DNA of 64,000 bases from Pholiota molesta (lineage: Eukaryota; Basidiomycota; Agaricomycetes; Agaricales; Strophariaceae), in the NCBI GenBank assembly GCA_014925825.1, contig JACGCK010000036.1, forward strand, positions 1-64,000, given 5' to 3'. Positions 12,304 through 24,800 of the stretch are shown one piece after another. Made by a program: the position numbers and the translations under genes. The number at the start of each line of letters is the position of its first letter. Position 1 is the first letter of the stretch. A model generated the notes under the pieces. The model had not been told where the DNA came from and made no database searches. It saw nothing but the letters and a program-made list of their open reading frames with translations.

Positions 12304-13247
12304 ATCCCAGCTCCTGAACAATTTCTCCAATGATATGGACGATGATTATATGCTTGAAACTTGATGTCTTTATCACGGACTATTATGGACTATTTGAACT
12401 TTTATCACGCTGTTTACTTGTATGACGAACATTCAATTTTTGTAAATAGCCGTCATGGACAATTGCTCATTTACAATTGCTCATTTACAGTAACTTACTA
12501 GCTGCATTGTCCTTGTAATAGCAATGTAAGAGTATGCCATACTTGGATGCTGTATGCCTCGCGTTTGCTGTAACTTGTAAGCAACGGGTTCCCCATCAAC
12601 AGAACATTCTACGAAGTGAGAATCGATGATTAAATAATTCCTTTGGGCCATTGTCTCTACAATACAATAGGTCTACTTTGGTCACTTGTGCTCCGTTTAA
12701 GGAATTGCTCTTACTATATTTGATCACTGAAGACCCTATCTGACTCATCTCTCATACCATGTCTAAGTTTGTGGCGCGCTTTACATCGCCGCAATTCCGC
12801 AAATTCGTTCTATGCAAGGTCTGTGGCAGTCCAATTCCCATTTTCTCTCTATTGCTGCCCGTGCGATCACTTTGAAGAGTTACGAGTCCAGGGCGAAGCC
12901 GCGGCCCGCTCAACGAAGTGTGTATTCAAAAATTTCCAGGCCAGTCGCCATGTTAGTATGGTCTTCCAGAATTCCTCTGTATGACTGACTCAGATAGACT
13001 TCAGAAGCCATGCATCTGAGGCAACGAACGTTACTACATAACAAGTCTGTTCTGCTTCTGTGAATCTTGAAATAATCTTCGCTGATTTGTGCCCGCCTCC
13101 GTGTCACATGTCACATGCCGTCTATACTTAAATCCCGTGCTAGATCAACTAGCAGCCAACTTGAACATATGCACAGTCCTCTTTCCCTCCCTCCTCCATC
13201 TCCTTTCCAGCCTCTCGAACTCACGTCCAAGCACTCTTATATTCCAG
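12304..13247. other. Intergenic region upstream of Argonaute
   Basis: AT-rich. An ATG at 12759 opens a short frame (MSKFVARFTSPQFRKF) followed by a possible donor, but nothing downstream supports a protein. It may be a small upstream gene or part of the Argonaute leader. CT-rich sequence at 13175-13235 sits just before the Argonaute start. Confidence 0.35.
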
Positions 13248-16200
13248 ATGTCCAGACGAACGCAAGTCATTAGCAACTCGTTCCCAATCACCCGGCTCCC
13301 AACGAAGAATTACTACCAGTATGATGGTGCGTTCAGGGTCCAATCTTATCTCTGCGCTGAAGTCATTGATCTCCCACTCAACGCGATCCCTCCATAGTCG
13401 GTCAGTTACACTCCTTTTCCACTCTCCATTCTCTGACCAATTTACGGTATTTGCAGCCTTCAGTCCCGACGTTGAGCAACGGGACAAAGGAACATGCTTT
13501 TCCATCACCTTCAGGTGACCGTCGCTCCCCAGCTCTTTCATCCGCGCCTCGTGTATGATGGAAAGGCGATTGCATACTCGCCTGGGCTGCTCAATCTTGG
13601 CGGCGACAGCGGCATCGCGGTAAGTACAAATTAAAATACCACAGCACACGCGCGCTAATTATCGTTCCCCGTGCTATTACTTAGTTCAACATCAGCCTCG
13701 GTCGTAACACCCAAACACCGTCAGGCGCTAGAGGATCATACCAGTTGAAGCTCACTTTAACGAGCAGCGCACCAATCGTACCAGAGTATGTACTAGCATT
13801 TTTGTTTATACATGGCACTCATATATATGTCCAGGGACGTCCATGATATAATCAATAAGGGTGTTTCCTCCACCCGTAGCGCCACAGCTACGAATTTACT
13901 GCAACTCATAATTCGTCAGGGGCCCAACCAGTACGTGGTTCTACCCTCTACAGAAATATATTTCTTAACAAATCCCTAGACATAACACAAATAACGGACG
14001 AGCATACTTACTGGCAAGGACAAGAAAATCATCATCGGATCCGGTATTGAGCTCTGGCGAGGAATATTCCAGTCTGTATCTTCGTTCTTATATTTAAATT
14101 CAGTTTATTGAACAGTGAGCAAAAAATACAGGTCTGTCCGTCCGACGCTTGGGAGGATGGTTTTGACGATTGATACCTCGACGGCAGTTGTGTAAGTGTT
14201 ACTCTTCTTGGTTGACATTTTCTCAATTCACAAAATATATATTTGCCCATTTAATCAGTTACAAATCTGGCCGCCTCATTAATGTCGCAATGGACTTCTT
14301 GAATTTCCAAGATGTTCGCAAACTTAAACTGTCAGACCATGACCCCAACTTCAAAAGGTTGGAGAAGTTCTTGAAGAAGCTTAGGATCAAGGTCAGGACC
14401 GGCGTGAATGGCAGTAAGTCACGCATCAAGACCATCCGGGGTCTCATCCCTGCCGCTGGAGAATTTATCTTCGAGAAAGATAGCGAAGAAACCAGCGTAC
14501 AAGTGAGGAAAACTCCCAGTTTATACATGAGTATGCTGAATTTCGAGCTTCTTTCATGTAGCAACATTTCTACAAAGCATATGGCATACGCATCGAACAC
14601 CCCGGCATCATAGGTGTGCGCCTTACAGGCAAGAATGCCCCTCATCAGGACGTTGTTCCTGCTGAGTTATGTGAGATTGAATATGGGCAATTATATCGCC
14701 AAAAGCTACCAGAAAAGTTCACACCTGAAATGGTCCAGTTTTCGACGATGAAACCTCAAATTCGAATGCAGAAGATCATGGATGGTGTATGTCATTTCTG
14801 TTTGATAGCTTATTCTGGACTTGAACTTAGGTTTTGAACAACTTTTTTAGGCTATTGCTTACAACCGTTCAGAATATATCATGGAGTCGGGTATGACAGT
14901 GGAGCCCCGTGCATTGACAGTGGATGCGAAGATTTTGTCTACCCCCAAAGTCGAATATGGCCAAAACTTCAGCTTGGTATGTATCTACCAATATAAACCT
15001 GCCCTTTTTTCTTCGGATTGTTACTGATTTGTTTTACAGCAAGTTGCGAATGGGGCTTGGAATGTGCTAGGCAGAACGTTCCATGAGCCCAAGAACCTTG
15101 ACTCTTGGGCCATTGTCAACTTCTGCTCTGAAAATATCAAACAACATCAATGTGAAAAGATGGCATATGAATTGATGAATTCTTGTAAAAGTCTTGGTAT
15201 GCCTTTCTTTTTGACATTCTGGGTGCTAGCTAACATATAAATCAGGCATGCGTATGTAATATATCTGGCGCATTGATCTTTGAAGTTTGGAATAATCGGT
15301 TTTCTTCTTGCAGGCATCGAAAAGCCATATGACTTCTACTCTGGCAATGGCTACAACGTTCTGAATGTAGGCTTTTCTTTAAATATCAAATTTATCGTCT
15401 GAACCCACACTATTCCATGCAGGATTTGGGTCGTGCCATGGATGATATCGCAAGGAAAGCTGGAGGCAACATCGACAGAATAGCAAGAACACTCTTGATT
15501 GTCATCTTGCCAACTAGCGCCGCACATATAAGAACCCTAGTCAAGCACTGGGGAGATATCAGACATGGTATGCTATTATATAGCAAACAAGTGATGGCTG
15601 TCTTCTGAAAATTTACCAGGCATCAAGACCCAGTGTCTTCGGGAAAATAAGGTTGTGAGCGCTAAGAACCAATATTGGAACAACGTGGCTTTGAAGTGAA
15701 TTTTTGAAATCAAGGGGCCGTTTTATTGCTAAAAAATATTCAGGCTGAATGCACGTCTCGGTGGCCGAAACTCCAGGGGTATTTCTCCCGCCATGCAAGA
15801 GCTCGAAAGAGCTCCGTTCATTATCATGGGTCAGCCGTATTTTGTGTCATTGATTCTGGCCTACTATAATTTGTTTATAGGTGCGGATGTGGGTCACCCT
15901 GGTCCAGGCGTCCAGAAGCCTTCGGTTACTAGTCTGGTTTACTCCCACGACGTACATGCCACCCAATATGTAGCAATTACGGGTATTCAGAACCCGCGGG
16001 AGGAAATCATCGAGAACCTACGGCAATATGCCGCAGAGGCTATAGACAGCTTCGGTGCAAAAAACCGATCTGCCCCCAAAAATATTATCTTCTTCCGCGA
16101 TGGAGTCTCCGAGGGTGAATACGAGCGTGTATCTCAAGCGGAGATACAAGCCATTCGAGGTATAGCTTTTTCCTTGCTCTTTTCTAGGTGTCTTATATGA

Positions 16201-17110
16201 TTCCGATATAGATGCTTGCACAGACGTTTGGGCGAAACGGAAAATAACGGATCCGCTCCCCTTATTGACATTCATTGTTGTTGGGAAACGGTTAGCTTTT
16301 ATTTCCTGTCACCAATATTCTATAGCAATTTATTACTTCAACCATTAAATTTAGCCACCACGCAGTCTTCTTTCCAATGACACCTCAGTAAGTATTATAT
16401 CAAATCTTGGACATGATTATATGACTAAACTTCAACAATAGAGAGGGTGACCGAATTGGAAATCTTTTCCCTGGCAGTGTCATTGACACCGGCATAACCC
16501 ACCCTGGCCCAGCCAATTTTTATTTGCAAAGCCATGCTGCAATTCAAGGAAGTAAGTAGATTCTCTGTAAGGAAATGTACATGATTGACATTTCTCTAAT
16601 AGCCAGTCGTTCGAGCCATTACATCGTGCTCGAAGATGAGATTTTCAGAGACCCGGCCACTAAAAAAACAGACCTATCAAAGTGCGTCTATTGGTTATCT
16701 GTTCTCAATGTATGTACTCAGGATTATACAGGATACAAAATTTGGCATATACATTGTGTCATGTCTATGCCAAGGCAACGCGCTCCGTCTCAATCCCAGC
16801 ACCTGTCTACTGTAAGTACTTTGTTGACATGGCTTACATTTATCCATCTGCTGAGTTTTTGTTTTTGTTTTCACTGTGGCTTTTCAGATGCCGATGTAAG
16901 TTTTTTTCCACAATAATTTTCTGATCTGCATCTAACCCAGTCTAGTTGGTCTGCTCCCGCGGAGCTTTCCATATGGACCCAGATGCACGTCTGGATTTCG
17001 ACGAAGGCATGTCGGTGTCGAGCGGCCACACAACTTTCGATCTCTCTAAGTGGCAAACAGCTTTCTACAAAACTAACGCGGCTACGGACAAGACGATGTA
17101 TTTCCTCTAG
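13248..17110 (+). CDS. Argonaute protein (QDE2-like)
   Basis: RNA-silencing Argonaute that binds small RNAs and cleaves or silences complementary transcripts. About twenty exons. Seen: N domain QVISNSFPITRLPTK at 13260-13305. The DUF1785 linker has GSGIELWRGIFQSVRP then GRMVLTIDTSTAVV (14040-14190), followed by a PAZ region. The mid domain lies near 15060-15350. The PIWI domain shows ADVGHPGPG (first catalytic Asp, about 15885), the region EEIIENLRQY that may supply the glutamate finger, FFRDGVSEGEYERV (second Asp, about 16095), and GAFHMDPD (His, about 16975). So a DEDH slicer tetrad looks present. It ends MYFL, TAG at 17108-17110. The start at 13248 gives almost no Gly-rich N-tail, so an upstream exon is possible. 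The frame slips near 13489 and at 14008-14009 (TT for TTT), each repaired by one base. Confidence 0.85.
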
Positions 17111-17595
17111 TGATCCAAGCATCATCGATCCTTGGGGACATACATAGCCTTGTGCATTTGAATCTTGATCAGAATTCTTTTTCTTCTTGAGCAGTGCCTT
17201 TGTTCCCGTGTTGGGGAGTAATAATCAATGTATATAGGAGTGTGAAATTGAAGACAGTTTCGAATTTGCAGATACATTTTGTATGAATATATTGCATGTA
17301 GTGATGTAGAAAAAATATCTTTTCCCCCATTCTTCCCATGGAATTATGGAGTGCCTAAATAACAAACTATAAATGATATGGCAAGGTACCTATATGGACA
17401 TATATCTTTCCATCTGCCTTGGTTGATATCTATGGTCTCTTTTTGCTCGGGAGCAGCAATTCGAGGTCTCATTTCTCGCTTCATTGTAACTTGGTAAGTA
17501 TTATTTGTGAATGTAAAGATAGCCTTGATCTCCTTCTTGAAGCCATCAATAAAAGTACATAAGAAGTAATATGTAGGTCCATGCTATAAAATGTC
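17111..17595. other. Convergent 3' intergenic region
   Basis: AT-rich, between Argonaute (plus) and the ABCG gene (minus). I see no coding sequence or repeat. Confidence 0.4.
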
Positions 17596-20500
17596 CTATC
17601 TACGTTCCCGAACTTTGAACCAAACGATAGTGATCACGCCGAACCCAAACCCGAGTATGAACGCGACCAAAACCAACACGTCTCGATAGTAATTATTATC
17701 CCCAAAGCCAAATAACTACGAAATGAACAAAGTTAGCCAGTGCCCGCTCGATGCAACGAAATATGCAAGCGCCAACGCACCAAGTTCATGATCAGGCTCG
17801 CTGAAATATTGACAGGAACACCTTGGAGGGTGTCTTGGATCATCAGCCCAGAGCCTACTTCGTTGACCGACAGCGCTTCCAGCGCATATTTGAGGGGACA
17901 TATCCATTGGAGCCAGCGTAGGACTTGGGGTATATCATTCAGGTGGACGAAGAAGCCAGCGAATGTCATTTGGTATAGGGCAGACAACGCCGACAGAAGG
18001 ATAGCGATGCCACCATTTTGGAATAATGTCCCGAGTAGGAAATTCTGGATTGAACAAGATTTTCAATGCCTGCGTTGAAAGAACCGATGGGAAGTACGCA
18101 CAAAGAGTGTCATGCACAGACTATATAGGACCAATATGAGCAGGAATTTAAAGAAGTTGACGGCGTCTGGTGCTAGGCCAGCCATCCAATACGTTCTAGG
18201 TATGAATGAGGTGAATCGATTGTGTCTCGCAATATGAATCAAAGCTCACATAGTAGAGACGATGATCGTCGGTATCAATCTCAGGGGTATCATATCAAAG
18301 AAAAAGCGGGATAACAGCCAAGTAACGGGACTGATAGAAAATCCTTTTAGGAAAGACGACTAAGATGGAGCATATAGGAGAATCACCTGTAGTATGAGCT
18401 CGAACGTTCGCGAAGGAAGAGCGGACGAATTTCGACCATGTTATACAGTGCGCTTAGCGAAGAGAATGCGATAAGGGAACCCTAGAAGTGGGAAAATGAC
18501 GTTCTGCATTGAGCATGATATCGAAAAGAATTCGGCTTACAAGGAAGAACAGACATCCAACTCTAGACTGGAATCCAGCAATGGTGATACCGGTATGGAA
18601 ATACAGTCCACCTAAATCGCCCATTCATACGGATGGCATAATCAGTCAAAAGATGAAATTCCTCACCACAAAACACTCCAAGTACGGCGAGACGAGGACG
18701 TGGGTAAGGAACAGAGTCTTGTCCCGCTTCAATATCTTCCATTCTCGTCCACATAGGTATGAAGTTGGGTCAAGAATGTTGTTTCGTAGCCGACCGACGG
18801 CTCACGGCTGAGGCGCAGATCCACCAGTTGTCACCGCCCCATCCTGTTGGCCCGAAGTTCCCAGAACCTTTTCCGATGATTCACTTTCTGGATATGCTTT
18901 ACCATCTGTGATAGTCGCCCGATTGTCCGTGCTAGTAGTCGTCTGGATCTCTGCATCTGGAAAAACCAACAGGCGGATCGCTAGCAACCTCTAGGAGGTA
19001 TTCTGCAACATTGTACCCTTGCTGGTATGGAGGAACAATCCTGAAGCCACCGTGGTAAAGTAATCCGCAGGAGCAAATCCCCAGGTCCTGAGTAGAGAGG
19101 CGTCCATGAGATAGAAGAAGTACAGAGTCGAATTTTTGATAGAGCTGAGAGCTGAAGAATTATAAGAATCAGTCCTGGGATATAATGAGAGGAGTTGAAA
19201 AATGGCGAGACGTACCTCGGCTGATGAATCGACGCGATGACAGGTATTGGATTGGATTTGTCATGTGCAATAGCATACAAAACGTCCGCTACTCGGGCTG
19301 CCGATACCGAGTCCAAACCGGAGGTGGGCTCGTCGAGAAGCAGCACATCTGGGCTCGCGATCAGCTCGAGGCCAATACTAACTCGCCTCATCTCTCCTCC
19401 GCTAATGCCTCTCGCTTTGCCGCCGGTGACATCTCCTATTCTGACATCCTTGATCTCAAAGATCCCTAACTTTTCAAGTAGGATATTCACGCGTTCTTTC
19501 TTTTCTCTGTCGGTCACGTTTTCAGGAAGGCGGAGGCGAGCGGCGAATAAGAGAGTTTCGAATACGGTCAGAGTAGCCGGTAAAATGTCTTGCTGGGGAA
19601 CAAATCCAACGCGAGGAGAGTTGGTTGTATTGTCTTCAGATTGAACGCCCCAATGGCCGTTGATAACGCCAGATTTGCTTTTTCCCGCTAAAATCTCGAC
19701 CAACGTAGTCTTTCCAGCGCCTTAAAATCCGATAGGTCAGCTTCTAGAATATGGTTCGTCAAACAAGTGAATGTTCTTACCACTTGGGCCAAGGATAGCC
19801 ATCATCTGTCCAGGCATGACTTTGCCACTTACATTGTCCAAAATAAACTTATCGTTGTTGATGTTGCCATCCTGGCGATTGGATTTCGAGACTCCGAAGA
19901 ATGGCGATGAGGCTTTTAGCTTGTAGCTGAGGTCTGACCATTCCACGAAAGCTCTGCTTCTTTGGAACTCGGCTCCGCTTTTCCTCGCCGCGCGTTGACT
20001 CCTTAATCCAGTAAAAGAAGAACAAGGGCCAAGAGGAGCAGAGCACCAATGACAGCTAATCCAGCGATGACGCCTCCACCGAGAGATTTCGATGTATTAC
20101 TGGTCGAAGAAGTGTTGCCGCCTCCACCATCGATTACGTTTTGACGAACGCATTCGCCGAATGTGCAACCATTCAAAGCCAGTCCTGCGCTGCCGAAAAG
20201 CTCCTGCAAAGTTCCTTGGACAAAGTTACAGGTGGCGGAATCGGTGGATGGATCCACTGCGGCACAATTAATGCCTAAAGTTCCACCGAGGGTATCAATC
20301 GTTGATGTGAGATTTGACGCCGAGACGCCTCCGCAGAAGGTCGTTCCAGGCCGGCAAGTACATCGCAAATTCGAACATGCCCAGTTAGCGCTACCGTCAT
20401 TTGTCGTGCCAAGGTCCTGCGTGCATGAGTCGGCTTCACAGAAAAATTGCTCGACGCCGTCGTAGAAAAGTTGGACAATAGTGGTGTTTGCCGCACCAAA

Positions 20501-21065
20501 AGAGGTAGCGTTGGGTATAGGACTCAAAGCGGGTTGGAAATTCCGCATGATGTTCAAGTTGAAGAGAGGGGATAAATCGCTTGAAGAGTAGGATTCTGAG
20601 ATGGATTAAATCCTCATACATAATATAGAGTAAGACAAGACACTACGCACTTCTACGCGACAGCTCATTTGGCTGGAGGCCCAAACTCGCGCTTCTCTGT
20701 TGCACACCATGGTATTATTGCCCTGAGAATTCACCGATGAAGCAGTCGAAGCAGATACGCTGCCAACCGCGGCGAATGCACTCTGGCAGGCACTCGCAGT
20801 CTGACAGACATTGCAGCCTGTCCCGGTCCATCCATCCTCGCACGAACAGTTTGATGCCGTCAAGTTCGCAAACATCCAGACAATGAAGCCAAAGGGCGCT
20901 GGGAGCCCTGGAAGATGGTGCCTCCACAGCCGGGTTGGGCACATGTAGAGCCACCAAAACCTGTAGGACATGCGCATTTGTCCCGTTCTGCACGCCATAG
21001 TTGTCGCAGGTCTGTGCTCGGGCGTAAACGGTGAAAAGCAGGAGGAAGCACAGTTTCTTGATCAT
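17596..21065 (-). CDS. ABCG-family half transporter with EGF-like extracellular repeats (ADP1-like)
   Basis: Resembles yeast ADP1: a secreted Cys-rich region, one TM, a cytosolic nucleotide-binding domain, then the ABCG membrane domain. Seen: signal peptide MIKKLCFLLLFTVYARAQ, then EGF-like repeats (CACPTGFGGSTC, CSCEDGWTGTGC), a large extracellular part, and TM GGGVIAGLAVIGALLLLALVLLLL near 20020-20090. In the NBD, Walker A GPSG/AGKTT is split by an intron near 19735-19780. The signature ISGGEMRRVSIG and Walker B DVLLLDEPTSGLD (about 19340) follow. The C-terminal TM block has KYALEALSVNE and ILGFGFGVITIVWFKVRERR, with TAG at 17596-17598. The frame slips at 19040-19041 just before YQQGYNVAEYLLEVAS, and again within the linker at 18730-18920. 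Substrate is unknown. It is divergent from the next ABC gene. Confidence 0.82.
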
Positions 21066-21894
21066 GTTGGTATCGGGGTATCACTGGCCTCCTCGTGTTA
21101 TGGTGTCTTGTCAATGAAAATCTTCATACAGAGCACAGTAGGAAGGGTATCAAGGAAAACAAGGAAATGTAAAGGAAGAAAATAGAACGACGGTCCTGTA
21201 GGCTGTCCAGTTGGACGTTCTTGAGTGCCTGGATCATTCATGGTGTCGCAGCCAACTGTGGGGGCCGGACCGTCTGATGCCGGAGTCCTTTCACTCACGT
21301 CGATGATGCCACTTCGCCTACCATCTTGAATTCACTCACCGCCTCGCGTCTGCATCCTCTATCTCGCACGCGGCGCGTGGCACCTGGCCTCTCGCACCTG
21401 CTGCTGCACCCACCCAGCCCAGCCGTCCACTACCTGGTATATCCCACTTTGTGGACGTCCCGCCTTTCGGGCCTTCCCTTTTGTTGTCCAGCTACCCAAA
21501 TCTATAATCATCAAGCGTTCGAACTTTCAGAGTCCCCATGATGGCAACGTACGACGTGAACTAAGGTCAAGGAGCAGTGGTTGAAGGATGATTTAACATC
21601 GACCGACTGTTAGCTGGAACTTTAAAATTGCCGAGACCAAGCCGACGAGTTACGAACGTTAACCTCGGTACTTAAGTAACGCCAGTTGGATTCGACCAAG
21701 GTAAGTTTTGCCCATTGTGTTATAATTCAGGCTATATTTATGATTCTTATCTAAACAAAGCCGGTATGTATAATAAGTTTCTCCACAGACTGCAGAAAAT
21801 AGTCTCCGCTCTCTGAACACGCCATTCACCTCACAACCTTTGATTTTCTCCGCCAGAAGTCTACCATACATTGAGCTGAATGTATCAGCCTGAC
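21066..21894. other. Divergent intergenic region between two ABC transporter genes
   Basis: About 0.8 kb holding both promoters. CT-rich blocks lie at 21300-21480. No coding sequence recognised. The first exon of the ABCC gene may lie in this stretch, because its start is not certain. Confidence 0.4.
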
Positions 21895-24800
21895 ATGGAC
21901 TCCACCAATTTATTTGTCTTCCAATCAGAGCTTCTGGGCGGGGGTTTCGCCTCTGCAACGGTTCATGTTCGCGATAGGTCCGTCTATTCAACCTCTTTAT
22001 GAAGCATGGATTTGATGTACTTTCAGGATTCCAAAGACATGCGCCGCTTGCCCTTCGCAATCTGTTCTGCGTAATAGGATTACATCTTCTGTACACCGTG
22101 ATTCGTGGAATCATATCGCGTCTCAGTGGACATACCAAATTTGACAACAAAGATCGCAATGGGAGCGCGGTTCTGAACCTGAACGACTACCATATACACA
22201 GTTATGGTGGTTATGTTGCCTTGCTCTATCAATCGGTCGTCTGGCCGGCACCTTAGCCTCCTTACTTTGTCTGCTATCACTTCGCGCGAATGCAGCCAGC
22301 AATTCTTTGGTGGTACTACAGAATTTATTCAAAACTGCCCGGAAAGTGCTCTGACTGCCTCTTTCGTAAGTCTTGCTTAACATTTTACACATGATTTTAC
22401 CACCATCATTCTTCCCCAGTTATTTGCATCTATCATGATGATCGTATCACTGGCATCGACAAAATATAGATCCCTTGGTGATGGGTATAGCATCTTGACG
22501 CTTTTATTGGTCATAGGTGTTTACGCATATCGCGATTTATATCCTCTGACTGCATTCGGCGGACGCCCGGTAGATGCGGATGAGGGAAAGACTCTATGGG
22601 TCAAAATTTCCATCCTTAGCATGATAGCGGTAATCATACCTCTATTCACTCCTCGGCGTTATGTACCTGTCGATCCGAAGGTTAGATTTACTTACCCACA
22701 ATTCAAATCATGCTAACGCATGCCAATTCGCAAAGAATCCTATGCCTATTCCCAATCCTCAACAAACCGCTTCGTTGATTTCAGGATGACGTATACTTAC
22801 TTGGACAGTCTTATCTATGCGGCTACAAAGGTCGCACATCTAAGCTACGCTCAACTCCCGCCGCTTGCTGACGACGATTCTTCGTCATACCAAAGTAGTC
22901 AAGCATTTCCAGTAGAATTCATTCTCCTCTGATTAGCTGGCTAATTTTTGTAGCATCTTACACCATCCCCGATGGCACATATCGACATCTTTTCTTCGGA
23001 CTCCTGTACCATTTTCGTGAATCCAGGCTTTCTTTATATATTTTGCCTCGTTCTCAACTCTCTGCAACAGGTCGAGATTACGTGGCGTTGTGCACCGCCA
23101 TGTCGCTTTCCTGCCTTTCTGAATTTATCGCCCCAATCGGAATCAAGAAAACTCTTGAGTTTGTAATCCCTGTCTCTGCTCGCTCTCCTTCTGATTTTGA
23201 TGTTAGGTACCTTGAAACGGGCGGCGTGGGCGCTACTACCCGTCCTTGGGTATGGATTTCGTATCTCTTTATTGGGCCGTTACTCCAATCGATCGCCGAG
23301 CATGCAAACGCGTTTTTTCAGTACATAATTCGTGTGCGCCTACAAGCCATATTGACCCAGTTTGTCTTCGAGCATAGTCTGCGCATCAGGCTGAAAGCTG
23401 AAACATCTGGTGACGCACCTGAGGACAAGCCAATTATTCCCGTTACGAAGCCGGTGGACTCGACCGAAGGGGAAAACGCTCAAGCAGACACAGAGACAAT
23501 AGTTGTCGATTCTTCCGAGACGGCGGAGACATCGACACAAGGAACGCAAGCAAATGTTGAAGTAGAAACTGGATCGACACAGAAGACGCGATCTGCTGAG
23601 AATCTCATCGGGAAAATCAACAATCTAGTCACAACTGATTTAGACAACATAATAGAAGGTGTCGACTTCGTGAGTCTTGGTATGTATATCTTATCACTTG
23701 TTTTCTGTTTATCAGACTGATTTTGTGGAAAATAGGCCTTCGAATTCCTCTTCAGGTAATACTTTGCCTCATTTTTCTCTATAATATTCTGGGTTGGAGG
23801 TTTGTGTGTTTATTTTGATCTCTTTTGGATCCATGATAAATTATTACCTCAGTGTCTTTGTTGGCTTCATCGCCATCATGGCATCTAGTCCACTCTTGGG
23901 ATATATCGCAAAGAAGATTCAGGAAGTGCAAGTTACGAAAATGCAGTTGGTGTGTATTTGAAGCCTTTATGCAACGCACATCATCCTCATATTTCTATTT
24001 TCCAGACCGACGCGAGAGTGCAAAAGATCGCAGAAGGTAATGTCTCCGATGTATTTACTATATGGCTGCTTGGAATCCTTACATACAATGGACAGCTGTC
24101 AACGTCCTTCGCATGGTTAAGCTCTTTGGGTGGGAGACTAAGATGACGCAACGCATCGATCAATCCCGACAACAAGAACTCAAGTGGTTATGGAAATTGA
24201 AAGTATGTCTGAAAGCTAACTCCATCGACATGCTTTTGCTTATCACTTTTTAGGCCCTCAGATATGCAACGTTGTTGTTGGGTAGATCTAACATCTTTTC
24301 AATTGCAATGCGTTCCTATTGCTCATTTAAACGACACTAGCTACGGCGTGCCCTTCCTTTCAATGCTGTTGACATATATCGTATACACCGTGATCATGAA
24401 GCAGCAATTGAACGGTTCGGCACTTTTCTATGTCGATTTGTCTCTTGCTAATAGTCTCTTCTTCTCCAGCATCTACAATTTTCTCTAGCATGTCAGGCTT
24501 CGGCATTTTGATAAATCAAACCAATCGTCTCAATTGGCAGATCGGACTCATCATCGAAGGTAATGAGAAATCAAGACTACGTACTGTGCAATGTACCTGA
24601 TGGCCAGCACTACAGCGAAAGTGTCCCTTGACCGTGTCACAAACTTCATCCGGGATGCGGAACTACTAGACCATTTCAGAATCGAGAAAAAAGCTCGTTT
24701 GCTTCCGAGTGTAATCAATGAAGAACATCATTCACAGGAGATTGGGTTCAGGAAGGCAACTTTTGCATGGTCCGTGGAGGATGAAGACGGCTCTCTAACA

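Noticed and set aside
12759..12872. Short open frame MSKFVARFTSPQ as a first Argonaute exon or small gene
   Set aside because: No acceptor downstream joins it in frame to the Argonaute N domain, and the peptide is not recognised.
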